Shown here one piece after another: positions 1-8,125 of a stretch of 25,516 bases of DNA. The stretch's first letter is position 1. Every line of letters begins with the position of its first letter. Below the pieces are notes generated by a model that searched no databases, was not told where the DNA came from, and was given only the letters and a program-made list of their open reading frames with translations. Location of the stretch: assembly GCA_964542435.1 (NCBI GenBank), contig CAZIVE010000034.1:1-25516 (forward strand), written 5' to 3'. A program made the translations under genes and the position numbers. Origin of the DNA: CAZIVE01 sp964542435. GTDB taxonomy: Bacteria; Bacteroidota; Bacteroidia; Bacteroidales; Tannerellaceae.

Positions 1-96
1 CTAAATACCTACTTGGACACTATCAAAGTCCTATTTTAGAAATCTAAATGGCTATTTGGATACGCCTCGTTCTCTTTAAAATAGTTCGAGAGAATA
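1..96. other. Left-edge stretch without a recognised gene
   Basis: I see no coding sequence here. It holds short AT-rich dyads, for example TTTAGA-AA-TCTAAA near 35-48, but nothing I can name. It may be the end of an intergenic region whose other gene lies outside the window. Confidence 0.4.
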
Positions 97-126
97 AAAA
101 AGGAGGAATGTTCGTTCCTCCTTTTC
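97..126 (-). terminator. Intrinsic terminator of the cyd operon
   Basis: An 11-bp stem (98-108 with 115-125; AAGGAGGAA pairing with TTCCTCCTT) closes a six-base loop. Read on the minus strand it is followed by a T run. It lies just after the stop codon of cydB. The A/T flanks are nearly symmetrical, so it may also stop transcription arriving from the left. Confidence 0.85.
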
Positions 127-148
127 TTTGAGATTATGTTACAGATCA

Positions 149-1300
149 TCAATAAGCATGATCATTTGACTTGACTTCGTCACTGTCGATTTTATGAAGA
201 TCGAGTGCACGCCAAGCATAAAAAATGTATGCGAGAACAAATGGAATCAAGATGGAAACGTAGCTCATTACCTTCAACGTGAAGAAGCTTGAACAGCTGT
301 TGCGGATCGTGAGTGAACTCTGTAGATCTGCCAAGGATGGATAATAAGCTGTGTTGTTCCAGCCTGCGATGAGGAACAGTGCCAATACCGTAAGAACCGT
401 TCCAACGCCAGCGAACCAGATTCCTTTCTTCCAAGTCGTCTTTACCAGACTCATAATGATTCCGACCAAAACGCCAACGACGCCAAGCAGGAACACAATC
501 AATACGGCCGGCATCTGCAACAGATTGAGCAAGTATTTGTTCGGCTGCATGAAGACTTCATTGTTGTCTGGATTGACGGCGAATCCGCTCATTGTCATCA
601 GATGAAATACGAAGGCAAGGAAGAATACGAGGAACAGTATCGTCTCGGGAATCAGCCTGCGGTGACATCTTGCGTCGATATTTACGTCGTTGATGTTATT
701 GATGAAATAGAGCAATGCCAGCACTCTTGATAGGAAGAACACAGCAAGACCCAAACAAAGATTCCAGAATATGAAAGCGGCTTCCAATCCGTGATAAGGC
801 GTAGCCCAAGTGGAAATCACCGGCATTCCGAGATCGGTGAGCTGTTCTTTGTGTACCAAAAACTCAGCGCCGTTGAAGAAGGTTGCGACAGCTGTGCCCA
901 AAAGAATCGGAGCAGCGATGCCGTTGATGATAAGGAAAGTCTGATAGGTGCGTTTGCCCAGCAGATTGCCTTTCTTCGCCTGGTATTCATAAGAAACGGC
1001 CTGGATAACGAAGCAGAGCAGGATCAGAATCCAAACCCAGTAAGCACCGCCGAAACTTGTGGAATAGAACAAGGGAAAGGAAGCAAAGAATGCGCCGCCG
1101 AAGGTGACGAGTGTCGTGAATGTGAATTCCCACTTGCGTCCTGTGCTATTGATCAGCATTTTTTGCTGTGTCTCGTTCCGACCGATGGAAAAGAGCATGG
1201 ATTGTCCGCCTTGAACAAAGAGCAGGAACACGAGCAAAGCTCCCAATAAAGAGATGAGGAACCACCAGTATTGTTGCAGTAATATATATGTACTTTCCAT
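149..1300 (-). CDS. cydB: Cytochrome bd ubiquinol oxidase subunit II
   Basis: This is the second subunit of the cytochrome bd quinol oxidase, an inner-membrane terminal oxidase that reduces oxygen to water with electrons from quinol. The 383-residue product is almost entirely hydrophobic, with roughly eight or nine membrane segments, and has the CydB motif WNNTAYYPS about residue 315, near the usual family length. The ATG at 1300 lies four bases after the cydA stop codon, so the two are translated from one message. CydB holds no haem itself but is needed to assemble the haem b595/d site with CydA. The order DUF4492-cydA-cydB is typical of Bacteroidota. I see nothing broken. The identification rests on sequence pattern and on position next to an unmistakable cydA. 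Confidence 0.95.
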   Translation of the reverse strand: MESTYILLQQYWWFLISLLGALLVFLLFVQGGQSMLFSIGRNETQQKMLINSTGRKWEFTFTTLVTFGGAFFASFPLFYSTSFGGAYWVWILILLCFVIQAVSYEYQAKKGNLLGKRTYQTFLIINGIAAPILLGTAVATFFNGAEFLVHKEQLTDLGMPVISTWATPYHGLEAAFIFWNLCLGLAVFFLSRVLALLYFINNINDVNIDARCHRRLIPETILFLVFFLAFVFHLMTMSGFAVNPDNNEVFMQPNKYLLNLLQMPAVLIVFLLGVVGVLVGIIMSLVKTTWKKGIWFAGVGTVLTVLALFLIAGWNNTAYYPSLADLQSSLTIRNSCSSFFTLKVMSYVSILIPFVLAYIFYAWRALDLHKIDSDEVKSNDHAY

Positions 1301-1304
1301 AATC

Positions 1305-2882
1305 TTATGAATTTATAGTGTCGTTCGAATCATTTAATCCGTCCGGACCTTTGCGGACAGCTTTGACCATAATGCCGATGTCGGCAATCAAGAGAAGGGT
1401 GAAGAAGATGAGGAACACAAAGAATGTGGCTTGTACCGACGATGTCGAGAGCTGCGAAATGGCGGCGTTCGACGGCAGAATATCTTGGATAACCCAAGGT
1501 TGACGACCGGCTTCAGCTACAACCCAACCTGCTTGTCCGCAGATGTAACCCAACGGAAGTGACCAAAGTGCAACTTCCTGAATCCAGCGTTTCTGGCCGA
1601 ATGTCTTCTTCTTTTCCATGATCAGAGCAACGATGAACAAGAGAATGAAATAGCCACCGAGAATCACCATGATATGGAAAGAGTAGAAGGTAAGCTTGAC
1701 ACTCGGAATGAGTTCGGTTGGATTCTTGACATATCCATAGCCGAAATAGGAAAAGTTTTCCTCCAATGTGTTCTTTGCAAAGCTTGCTGCAGTTTGGTCT
1801 TTGTCCTTGACCGCTTTGCGATAGTCGGCGAGAGCCTGTATGGCTTTCTGCCCGCGGGCGATCTTTTCTTGTGCGGAGAGTGCGAGTCTGCCATCCTTCA
1901 AAGGATAACCGCCTTCAATGAGATCAGCGATGCCTGGAACATAAGCTTTGGCATCTCGTTCAGCCAATATGGAAAGCATATTGGGAATCTCGATCTTAAA
2001 GAGGAATGGATTGACTTGGTCGTTGTAGGAAACTTTGGCAGGATTCATGATTCCGATGCCGACCAGACCAACGCCTGCATCACCTTTATATAAACCTTCC
2101 ATAGCGGCAAGTTTCATCGGCTGCTTTTGTGCTACCTGATAAGCGGAACCGTCGCCAGTCCAAAGAGTGAGTATTGAAGCGACCAATCCGAAGATGGCAG
2201 CAACCTTGATGCTCGCCAAAGCCATATCTTTGTGTCTCTTGCGAATCAGATACCAGCTGCTGATACTGATGACGAAGATCGCTCCGACGATCCAAGCGGA
2301 AAGGACCGTGTGAAGGAATTTATTGATGGCAACGGGCGAAAAGGCCACAGCGCCGAAGTCCACCATCTCGTTGCGAACCGTGTCTGGATTGAAATGCATA
2401 CCGACTGGATATTGCATCCAGGCATTTGCAATCAGAATCCAAAGTGCAGAGATCGTAGCGCCTCCGACAGTCAGCCAAGTGGAAGTGAGATGAAAGCCTT
2501 TGCTGACTTTTCCCCAACCAAAGTACATGACTGCAACGAATGTGGCTTCCATAAAGAAGGCGAGGATGCCTTCAATTGCGAGAGGAGCTCCGAAGATATC
2601 TCCAACAAACCAGCTGTAGTTGGACCAGTTTGTCCCGAATTCGAATTCGAGGATCAGTCCGGTTGCGATGCCAATGGCAAAATTGATGCCGAATAGCTTC
2701 ATCCAGAACTGTGCTGTCTTTTTCCAGAACTCATTACCTGTGCGGTAATAAACGGTTTCCATGATTGCTTGTATGATGCCAAGACCGAGCGTCAGAGGCA
2801 CAAACAACCAGTGATACATTGCGGTCAAGGCAAATTGTGCTCGTGACCAGTCGATCAATGATATGTCAATATTCTCAATCAT
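1305..2882 (-). CDS. cydA: Cytochrome bd ubiquinol oxidase subunit I
   Basis: This subunit oxidises quinol and carries the haems of cytochrome bd. The N-terminus has the conserved FALTAMYHWLFVPLTLG block; His24 matches the haem ligand His19 of E. coli CydA. The C-terminal GRQPWV motif is present near residue 465. Between them, at about residues 255-385, is a long hydrophilic Q-loop containing the KQPMKLAAMEG motif, which places the enzyme in the long-Q-loop class. The length of 525 residues is close to the 522 of E. coli. The start at 2882 keeps the N-terminal helix at its normal offset. It follows the DUF4492 gene by 14 bases and precedes cydB by four. In gut and oral Bacteroidales this enzyme allows growth at nanomolar oxygen and scavenges oxygen; that role is family knowledge. 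Confidence 0.97.
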   Translation of the reverse strand: MIENIDISLIDWSRAQFALTAMYHWLFVPLTLGLGIIQAIMETVYYRTGNEFWKKTAQFWMKLFGINFAIGIATGLILEFEFGTNWSNYSWFVGDIFGAPLAIEGILAFFMEATFVAVMYFGWGKVSKGFHLTSTWLTVGGATISALWILIANAWMQYPVGMHFNPDTVRNEMVDFGAVAFSPVAINKFLHTVLSAWIVGAIFVISISSWYLIRKRHKDMALASIKVAAIFGLVASILTLWTGDGSAYQVAQKQPMKLAAMEGLYKGDAGVGLVGIGIMNPAKVSYNDQVNPFLFKIEIPNMLSILAERDAKAYVPGIADLIEGGYPLKDGRLALSAQEKIARGQKAIQALADYRKAVKDKDQTAASFAKNTLEENFSYFGYGYVKNPTELIPSVKLTFYSFHIMVILGGYFILLFIVALIMEKKKTFGQKRWIQEVALWSLPLGYICGQAGWVVAEAGRQPWVIQDILPSNAAISQLSTSSVQATFFVFLIFFTLLLIADIGIMVKAVRKGPDGLNDSNDTINS

Positions 2883-2896
2883 AATGGTATATAATA

Positions 2897-3124
2897 TTAA
2901 GGTGTAATTGCTCGTTCTACCAGTTCGTTGGATACATGCTCCTGTTTGTTTGCATCGCTACCGAACTGCTTCAGAAAGTTGGGGAAGAAAAACAGCTTCA
3001 AAACAAAAAAGATGATGAACAGCTTGATGAGTATAATGAGCCAAAGAACTTTTCCTAGCTTCATATTTCTGAAACCTTCACGATAAAAATTGAAAATGCG
3101 AACTACTGATATGCATTTTGCCAT
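2897..3124 (-). CDS. DUF4492 small membrane protein of the cyd operon
   Basis: A 75-residue protein with a short amphipathic N-terminus (FNFYREGFRNMKLGK), one strongly hydrophobic helix (about residues 28-47) and a polar tail. This matches DUF4492, a family found directly upstream of cydA in Bacteroidota and Epsilonproteobacteria. Its role is not established; position and size suggest an accessory or assembly subunit of the bd oxidase, comparable in concept to CydX or CydS but unrelated in sequence. The ATG at 3124 gives the full ORF. A GTG at codon 7 or 8, or the internal Met21, are alternative starts, but Met21 would cut into the conserved FYREGF block. It is the first gene after the predicted cyd promoter. 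Confidence 0.85.
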   Translation of the reverse strand: MAKCISVVRIFNFYREGFRNMKLGKVLWLIILIKLFIIFFVLKLFFFPNFLKQFGSDANKQEHVSNELVERAITP

Positions 3125-3169
3125 TTGTCGGTACGTTTAAAGTTGCATCCTTCCGCCATGATGCACTGA

Positions 3170-3200
3170 CAAAAATAATAGAAAGTCTTAATTCCTCCAA
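3170..3200 (-). promoter_or_regulatory. Predicted promoter of the DUF4492-cydAB operon
   Basis: On the minus strand a TTG (3200-3198) is followed after exactly 20 bases by TATTTTTG (3177-3170), which fits the Bacteroidota -33/-7 consensus. The expected start is near 3163, giving a leader of about 40 bases before the ATG at 3124. Confidence 0.65.
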
Positions 3201-3292
3201 CAATTATTGATTTTTTATTGTAATAATGTTGAGTTCTGTCAATTAATACTGTTAAAAAAGTCTATTTTGCTATAGAAACCAAGGGCGCCGAA

Positions 3293-3323
3293 TTGTCTTA
3301 TAGAGATGCATTCGTTATATTTG
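3293..3323 (+). promoter_or_regulatory. Predicted promoter of the Gfo/Idh-DUF1080-DoxX cluster
   Basis: A TTG at 3293-3295 is followed after 20 bases by TATATTTG at 3316-3323, a full match to TAnnTTTG. The expected start is near 3330, leaving a leader of about 60 bases. The leader would begin with a small hairpin, ATGCC-ccTTA-GGCAT (3332-3346). It is divergent to the cyd promoter about 95 bp away, so the two could share regulation. Confidence 0.65.
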
Positions 3324-3392
3324 CACCGATTATGCCCCTTAGGCATATTTAAGTTATTTTTTTATTGAGCCAATCTATAATTAATAGTTACT

Positions 3393-4886
3393 ATGACAAA
3401 CATTTCAAGAAGATCATTCCTCCAAAGAGGAGCAGCTGCAGCCGCAGCTTTAAGCATCGTTCCTGGTAGCGTCCTTGGTAAGAGCCAAGGATTCACAGCA
3501 CCATCGGACAAGTTGAATATAGCCGCCGTAGGTATTGGTGGTATGGGTAATTCTAACCTGAAGAACATGGAGAAGACGGATAACATCGTTGCTCTCTGTG
3601 ATGTCGATTGGAAGTACGCTAAACCAGTCTTCGAGCGCTTAAGCAATGCCAAAAGATATTGGGATTATCGTAAGATGTTTGACGAAATGGGTAAATCAAT
3701 CGACGCAGTACTTGTTGCTACAGCCGATCATACTCATGCAATCATTGCTTCTGAAGCTCTCACAATGGGCAAACATGTATATTGCCAGAAGCCTCTTACT
3801 CACTCCGTTTATGAATCTCGTCTGTTGACCAAGTTGGCTGCAGAATATAAAGTCGCTACTCAGATGGGTAACCAAGGTTCATCCGGCGAAGGTGTCAACC
3901 TCGTTTGCGAAGCTATCTGGAATGGTGATATAGGTGAAGTTACAAAGGTTGAAGCTGCTACCAACCGTCCTATTTGGCCGCAAGGACTGAATGCTCCTGA
4001 GAAAGCAGATAAGATTCCGAGCACATTGAACTGGGATCTGTTCACAGGTCCGGCAAAGATGCGTCCGTTTAATCATGCTTATCATCCTTGGAACTGGCGT
4101 GGCTGGTGGGATTATGGTACAGGCGCTCTCGGTGATATGGCTTGCCATATTCTGCACCCTGTATTCGCAGCTCTGAAGCTGGGTTATCCTATCAAGGTTC
4201 AAGGTTCTTCAACATTGCTTTTGAAGGATTGCGCACCGACAGCACAGCACGTTAAGCTGGTATTCCCGGCTCGTGACAATATGCCGAAGGTTGCTATGCC
4301 GCAAGTTGAAGTTCATTGGTATGATGGTGGCATGATGCCTGATCGTCCAGAAGGATTCCCACAGGGAAAAGAACTGATGCAAAAGGGTGGTGGATTGGTT
4401 ATCTTCCACGGAACAAAGGATACATTGATTTGCGGTTGCTACGGTGTTGAACCGTGGTTGCTCTCTGGTCGTCCATTGAGCGCTCCGAAGGTTTGCCGTC
4501 GTATTCCGGCTCCGGAAGCTATGGAAGGCGGTCACGAACAGGATTGGATCCGTGCTTGCAAGGAGAGTCCTGAGAATCGTGTCATGACAAAGTCTGACTT
4601 CTCTATGGCTGGTCCGTTCAATGAAATGGTTGTTATGGGTGTTCTTGCAGTTCGTCTGCAGACCTTGAACAAGGAACTTTATTGGGATGGCCCGAACATG
4701 CGTTTCACCAATATCGGTGATGACGAGATGATCAAGATCGTTCTGAAGGATAACTTCCATATCGTAGATGGTGATCCGAAGTTCGATATGATTTATACTG
4801 ATCCAGTCAATGCACAGCAGTTTGCTTCTGAATTGATCAAGCATAACTATCGTGATGGTTGGAAACTTCCTGATATGCCGAGATAA
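3393..4886 (+). CDS. Tat-exported Gfo/Idh/MocA family oxidoreductase (1)
   Basis: A 497-residue NAD(P)-dependent sugar dehydrogenase-type protein. The N-terminus SRRSFLQRG followed by an Ala-rich hydrophobic stretch is a twin-arginine signal (Arg6-Arg7), so the folded, cofactor-loaded enzyme should reach the periplasm, as known for glucose-fructose oxidoreductase. The Rossmann loop is GIGGMG (47-52), with Asp70 placed to bind the ribose. The CQKP block (131-134) corresponds to the family EKP motif with catalytic lysine 133, and Asp248/His252 form the DxxxH pair inside WWDYGTGALGDMACH. The C-terminal half resembles the bacterial-type Gfo/Idh C-terminal domain. It is the first gene of its cluster, 27 bases before a DUF1080 lipoprotein, which suggests C3 oxidation of a glycoside. 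The substrate cannot be read from sequence. Confidence 0.9.
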   Translation: MTNISRRSFLQRGAAAAAALSIVPGSVLGKSQGFTAPSDKLNIAAVGIGGMGNSNLKNMEKTDNIVALCDVDWKYAKPVFERLSNAKRYWDYRKMFDEMGKSIDAVLVATADHTHAIIASEALTMGKHVYCQKPLTHSVYESRLLTKLAAEYKVATQMGNQGSSGEGVNLVCEAIWNGDIGEVTKVEAATNRPIWPQGLNAPEKADKIPSTLNWDLFTGPAKMRPFNHAYHPWNWRGWWDYGTGALGDMACHILHPVFAALKLGYPIKVQGSSTLLLKDCAPTAQHVKLVFPARDNMPKVAMPQVEVHWYDGGMMPDRPEGFPQGKELMQKGGGLVIFHGTKDTLICGCYGVEPWLLSGRPLSAPKVCRRIPAPEAMEGGHEQDWIRACKESPENRVMTKSDFSMAGPFNEMVVMGVLAVRLQTLNKELYWDGPNMRFTNIGDDEMIKIVLKDNFHIVDGDPKFDMIYTDPVNAQQFASELIKHNYRDGWKLPDMPR

Positions 4887-4913
4887 TTTTCAAAACAAAT
4901 AAAACCGTATAGA

Positions 4914-5765
4914 ATGAAAAAGTTAGTTTTATTTATGGGAACCGTATTGATGGTAAGCTTGGCTTCCTGCGGTGGTGGCAAAAAGGCAGATGCTACTGCT
5001 TCTGCAGATTCAACAGCTGTTGCTGATTCAACGCCTACTTATAAGTTGATGGATAATCTGCCTATTACAGACATCAGCACCTATAAGAAGGACAAAGACG
5101 GCGCAATCTCTCTCTTCGACGGAAAGACATTGGCCGGATGGCGTGGTTATGACAAGGATTCAGTTCCTGCTGGTTGGGATGTGAAGGATGGCGCCATTCA
5201 TTTGGCTCATTCCGGTAACGGCGAAGCCGGCGGTAACGGCGGCGGCGACTTGATCTTCGCTCATAAGTTCAAAGCATTCGAACTGAACTTTGAATGGAAA
5301 GTTGCTAAAGGTTCAAACTCTGGTGTATTCATCATGATTCAGGAAGTTGAAGGTCAGCCTTCATACATCTCAGCTCCGGAATATCAGATTCTTGACAACG
5401 AGAATCATCCCGATGCTAAGTTAGGCGTTGATGGCGATCGTATGGCAGCTTCTCTGTATGATATGATTCCTGCAAAGCCGCAACAGGCTAAACCATTCGG
5501 ACAGTGGAACAAGGGTAAGATCATGGTTTATGAAGGAACCGTTGTTTATTATGAGAATGATATGAGTAAGCCGGTTGTAGAATATCATCTTTGGACTCCA
5601 CAGTGGACAGAAATGTTGCAGAAGAGCAAATTCAGCAAGGAAAAATGGCCTTTGGCTTTCGAACTGCTGAACAATTGCGGTGGACCAAATCATGAAGGCT
5701 TTATCGGACTTCAGGATCACGGAGACGAAGTATGGTATCGTAACATTACTATCAAGGAGCTTTAA
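4914..5765 (+). CDS. DUF1080 lipoprotein (3-keto-glycoside hydrolase family)
   Basis: A 283-residue protein with a lipoprotein signal: hydrophobic residues 4-17 and the lipobox LASC, lipidated at Cys19. The residues after Cys (GGGKKAD) are not acidic, so the Bacteroidota surface-export signal is absent and the protein probably faces the periplasm. A linker rich in Ala, Ser, Thr and Asp (24-45) precedes one DUF1080 (PF06439) domain, about 60-283, with the hallmarks LFDGKTLAGWRGY, SGVFIMIQE, APEYQILDN and a C-terminal IGLQDHGDEVWYRNITIKEL. This concanavalin-like family is known as 3-keto-disaccharide hydrolase: it cleaves glycosides after a dehydrogenase has oxidised C3. Placement between two Gfo/Idh dehydrogenases fits that role. 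The exact substrate is unknown. Confidence 0.9.
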   Translation: MKKLVLFMGTVLMVSLASCGGGKKADATASADSTAVADSTPTYKLMDNLPITDISTYKKDKDGAISLFDGKTLAGWRGYDKDSVPAGWDVKDGAIHLAHSGNGEAGGNGGGDLIFAHKFKAFELNFEWKVAKGSNSGVFIMIQEVEGQPSYISAPEYQILDNENHPDAKLGVDGDRMAASLYDMIPAKPQQAKPFGQWNKGKIMVYEGTVVYYENDMSKPVVEYHLWTPQWTEMLQKSKFSKEKWPLAFELLNNCGGPNHEGFIGLQDHGDEVWYRNITIKEL

Positions 5766-5802
5766 TCTTCTTGAGAAGTTATGGGCAACTTGTTCTAATA
5801 TA

Positions 5803-5848
5803 AATGATGCTCGGAAGGAGGATGTGAGTCTGACTCCCGAGCATCATT
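5803..5848 (+). promoter_or_regulatory. Intercistronic hairpin between DUF1080 and DoxX-like genes
   Basis: AATGATGCTCGG (5803-5814) pairs perfectly with CCGAGCATCATT (5837-5848), a 12-bp stem; the 22-base loop can form a further GAGT-ctg-ACTC stem. There is no proper T run (ATTACTTATTCT follows), so it is either a weak terminator or an RNA-stability element that raises expression of the first two genes over the last two. Confidence 0.7.
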
Positions 5849-5886
5849 ATTACTTATTCTCATAAAATATCTTTTAGATCCAAGTA

Positions 5887-6393
5887 ATGAAAATAGATCA
5901 AACTTATACAAAGACGCAGTTGACATGGTTGATGATACTGCGTATTTTCATCGGATGGCATTTCCTGTTTGAAGGAATAGTAAAAGTGACAAATCCATCC
6001 TGGACAGCAAAAGCCTACTTACTTGATTCGCATGGCTTCGCTTCTTCATTCTTCGTAGGACTTACTCAGAATGATTCTGTTCTGAACTTTGTCAATTTCG
6101 CCAATGAATGGGCTTTGGTTTTGATTGGACTTGGCCTGATCTGTGGCTGCTTTTATCGTCTGTCTTCTTTTGGAGGTGTTGTTCTTCTCCTCATGTATAC
6201 ACTCTCTCATCCTTCGTTCGTAGGTGCAACTTATTCCATGCCGTTTGAAGGTTCTTACCTTTGGATTGACAAAAATCTTATAGAATGTGCAGGAATATGT
6301 CTGCTTTGGGTGTTCCCGACTTCAGAAATCTTAGGATTCGATCGCTGGCTCGGCAGAGTCTGCCCGTTCTTACGTAAAATTAAATTCATTTGA
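5887..6393 (+). CDS. DoxX-like integral membrane protein
   Basis: A 168-residue membrane protein with about four helices and the pattern of the DoxX/DoxD family: N-terminal LRIFIGWHFLFEGIVKV and a second-helix region LVLIGLGLICGCFYRLSSFGG. DoxD/DoxA is the thiosulfate:quinone oxidoreductase of archaea, and bacterial DoxX proteins are often found with oxidoreductases. Here it stands between the DUF1080 gene and the second Gfo/Idh gene, which it precedes by only four bases. I infer that it may link periplasmic sugar oxidation to the quinone pool, but no redox residues can be pointed out. It begins 121 bases after the previous gene, across a stable hairpin. A weak -7-like TATCTTTT (5868-5875) lacks the final G, so I do not call a promoter. 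Confidence 0.8.
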   Translation: MKIDQTYTKTQLTWLMILRIFIGWHFLFEGIVKVTNPSWTAKAYLLDSHGFASSFFVGLTQNDSVLNFVNFANEWALVLIGLGLICGCFYRLSSFGGVVLLLMYTLSHPSFVGATYSMPFEGSYLWIDKNLIECAGICLLWVFPTSEILGFDRWLGRVCPFLRKIKFI

Positions 6394-6397
6394 TACG

Positions 6398-8074
6398 ATG
6401 GCAACAGAAGATGTAAATAAAACTCCTTCAGAAGGAAAGAAACAAGAACCGCAATTGCCTGATAAAGGTCGTCGCGATGCTTTGAAAACCTTGGCAACCA
6501 TTCCTGTGCTGGGTGCTCTTGCCATTGGTGTTTATGAGAGACAGAAAGACTTGATGAGAAGTCGTGATATTTCGGATGTGTTCAGTTTGAAGAGAGATCT
6601 TCAATATATCGAACCGCAACCCAATGGAAAACGTCTGCGTATCGGTTTGGTTGGCTTCGGAATCCGTGGCAAGCAATTAATGCGTGCTTTGGGTTTTGCT
6701 GAACCTTCTTGGATTGATGATATGAAGGCAGCTCACAAGGCTAATAAAAATGATACTCGTTACGACCTGTTCATGGAACAAGACGACTTGAATGTCGAAA
6801 TCGCTGGTGTTTGCGATATCTTCGACGTTTATGCCAAAGCGGCACAAGTAGCTGCTTCGAATGTTCATCGTGAAGGAACAGGCGGTCACTTTGAGAAAGA
6901 ACCGAAACGCTTCCGTACTTATCAGGAGATGATTGCAGATCCTTCGATCGACGCCATCGTGATTGCGGCTCCAGACCATTGGCATGGAACGATTGCTATG
7001 GCTGCTGCTCGTGCAGGAAAGAATGTCTATAGCGAGAAACCGGCTTCTTGGACCGTTCCTGAAACCTATCTGATCCGTCAGACGATTAAAGATACTGGCG
7101 TTGTCTATCAGCTCGGTCACCAAGGTCGTCAGACAGACTGCTATCAGAAAGCAGAGGAGATCATCGAAAACGGATTGCTCGGCCCGTTGAACCTTATCGA
7201 GGTTTGCACCAACCGTAATGATCCGAATGGTGCTTGGGTTTATGACTTGATCGAAGGTGCTTCACCTAAGACCATCGATTGGAGTCAGTTCGTCGGCGAT
7301 CCTGAACGTATCAAAGAATATATGGATTATATGACATCCAATGGATTGGCTCGTTATGTCGGTCCGGATGCTCGTGACAAGTTCAGTCTGGAACGTTTCT
7401 TCCGCTGGAGATGCTGGTGGGATTACAGTACAGGTTTGAGCGGAGATCTTCTGACTCATGAATATGATGCAGTCAATCAGATCTGTCATGTAGGTATTCC
7501 TCATTCCGCAGCTTCTTCCGGTGGTGTCTATTTCTTCAAGGATGGTCGTACCGTTCCGGATGTTCTTCAGACCGTATTCGAATGGCCTGACAAGGATCTG
7601 ACCATGCTTTACAGTGCAACGCTGTCAAGTTCGAGAAGTCGTGGTAAAGTATTTATGGGCCATGATGCATCTATGGAAGTTTCCAATATTCTTTCTGTAA
7701 CGGTTGATCAAAATTCAACGCGTTATGCAGATAAGATCAATCAGGGAATCATCACGACAGATCAACCATTCTACACCTATATTCCAGGACAGAACAGTTC
7801 GGATTCTGTAACATCGGCAACAGAACTTTACTTTGCAAAGCGTGGCTTGCTTTATACGTATGTAAATGGCAAGCGTTACGACACGACTCACCTTCACATG
7901 CGTGAGTTCCTGGAATGCATTCGTCAGAAGAAGACGCCGAGTTGCAATGTAGATCGTGCCTTCGAAGAGGCAATGACTGCTCACATGGGCACACGTGCTT
8001 ATTTGGAAGGTCGTACGATGTATTGGGACAAAGACAAAGAAGAGATCGTCAGAGGAGAAATCTATAAAGGATAA
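6398..8074 (+). CDS. Tat-signal, probably membrane-anchored Gfo/Idh/MocA oxidoreductase (2)
   Basis: A 558-residue second dehydrogenase of the cluster. A charged N-terminal tail of about 23 residues leads to GRRDALKTLATIPVLGALAIG (Arg25-Arg26), a twin-arginine motif with a hydrophobic helix. No clear signal-peptidase site follows, so it may stay anchored with the enzyme domain outside the inner membrane. The Rossmann loop is GFGIRG (86-91), the EKP motif sits at 213-215 (YSEKPASW), and Asp350/His354 (WWDYSTGLSGDLLTH) are the DxxxH pair. Only short motifs are shared with the first dehydrogenase (WWDYxTG, the EKP-like block), and the spacing differs, so the two are distant paralogues that could oxidise different substrates or catalyse oxidation and re-reduction. 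It is the last gene of the cluster, followed by a terminator. Confidence 0.9.
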   Translation: MATEDVNKTPSEGKKQEPQLPDKGRRDALKTLATIPVLGALAIGVYERQKDLMRSRDISDVFSLKRDLQYIEPQPNGKRLRIGLVGFGIRGKQLMRALGFAEPSWIDDMKAAHKANKNDTRYDLFMEQDDLNVEIAGVCDIFDVYAKAAQVAASNVHREGTGGHFEKEPKRFRTYQEMIADPSIDAIVIAAPDHWHGTIAMAAARAGKNVYSEKPASWTVPETYLIRQTIKDTGVVYQLGHQGRQTDCYQKAEEIIENGLLGPLNLIEVCTNRNDPNGAWVYDLIEGASPKTIDWSQFVGDPERIKEYMDYMTSNGLARYVGPDARDKFSLERFFRWRCWWDYSTGLSGDLLTHEYDAVNQICHVGIPHSAASSGGVYFFKDGRTVPDVLQTVFEWPDKDLTMLYSATLSSSRSRGKVFMGHDASMEVSNILSVTVDQNSTRYADKINQGIITTDQPFYTYIPGQNSSDSVTSATELYFAKRGLLYTYVNGKRYDTTHLHMREFLECIRQKKTPSCNVDRAFEEAMTAHMGTRAYLEGRTMYWDKDKEEIVRGEIYKG

Positions 8075-8093
8075 ACTCCTTTCGAAAATAACA

Positions 8094-8125
8094 AAGCTCT
8101 CATCCAAAAGATGGGGGCTTTTTTA
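8094..8125 (+). terminator. Intrinsic terminator after the second Gfo/Idh gene
   Basis: AAGCTCTCATC (8094-8104) pairs with GATGGGGGCTT (8110-8120), including two G-U pairs, over a five-base loop and is followed by T5. It closes the 3393-8074 cluster. Confidence 0.85.

Noticed and set aside
4209..4844. Long antisense reading frames opposite real genes (for example 4209-4844 minus, 8619-9275 minus, 16510-17145 minus, 11173-11769 plus, 791-1249 plus)
   Set aside because: Each lies wholly opposite a gene with clear family motifs and gives a composition unlike real proteins; they are shadows of codon usage.
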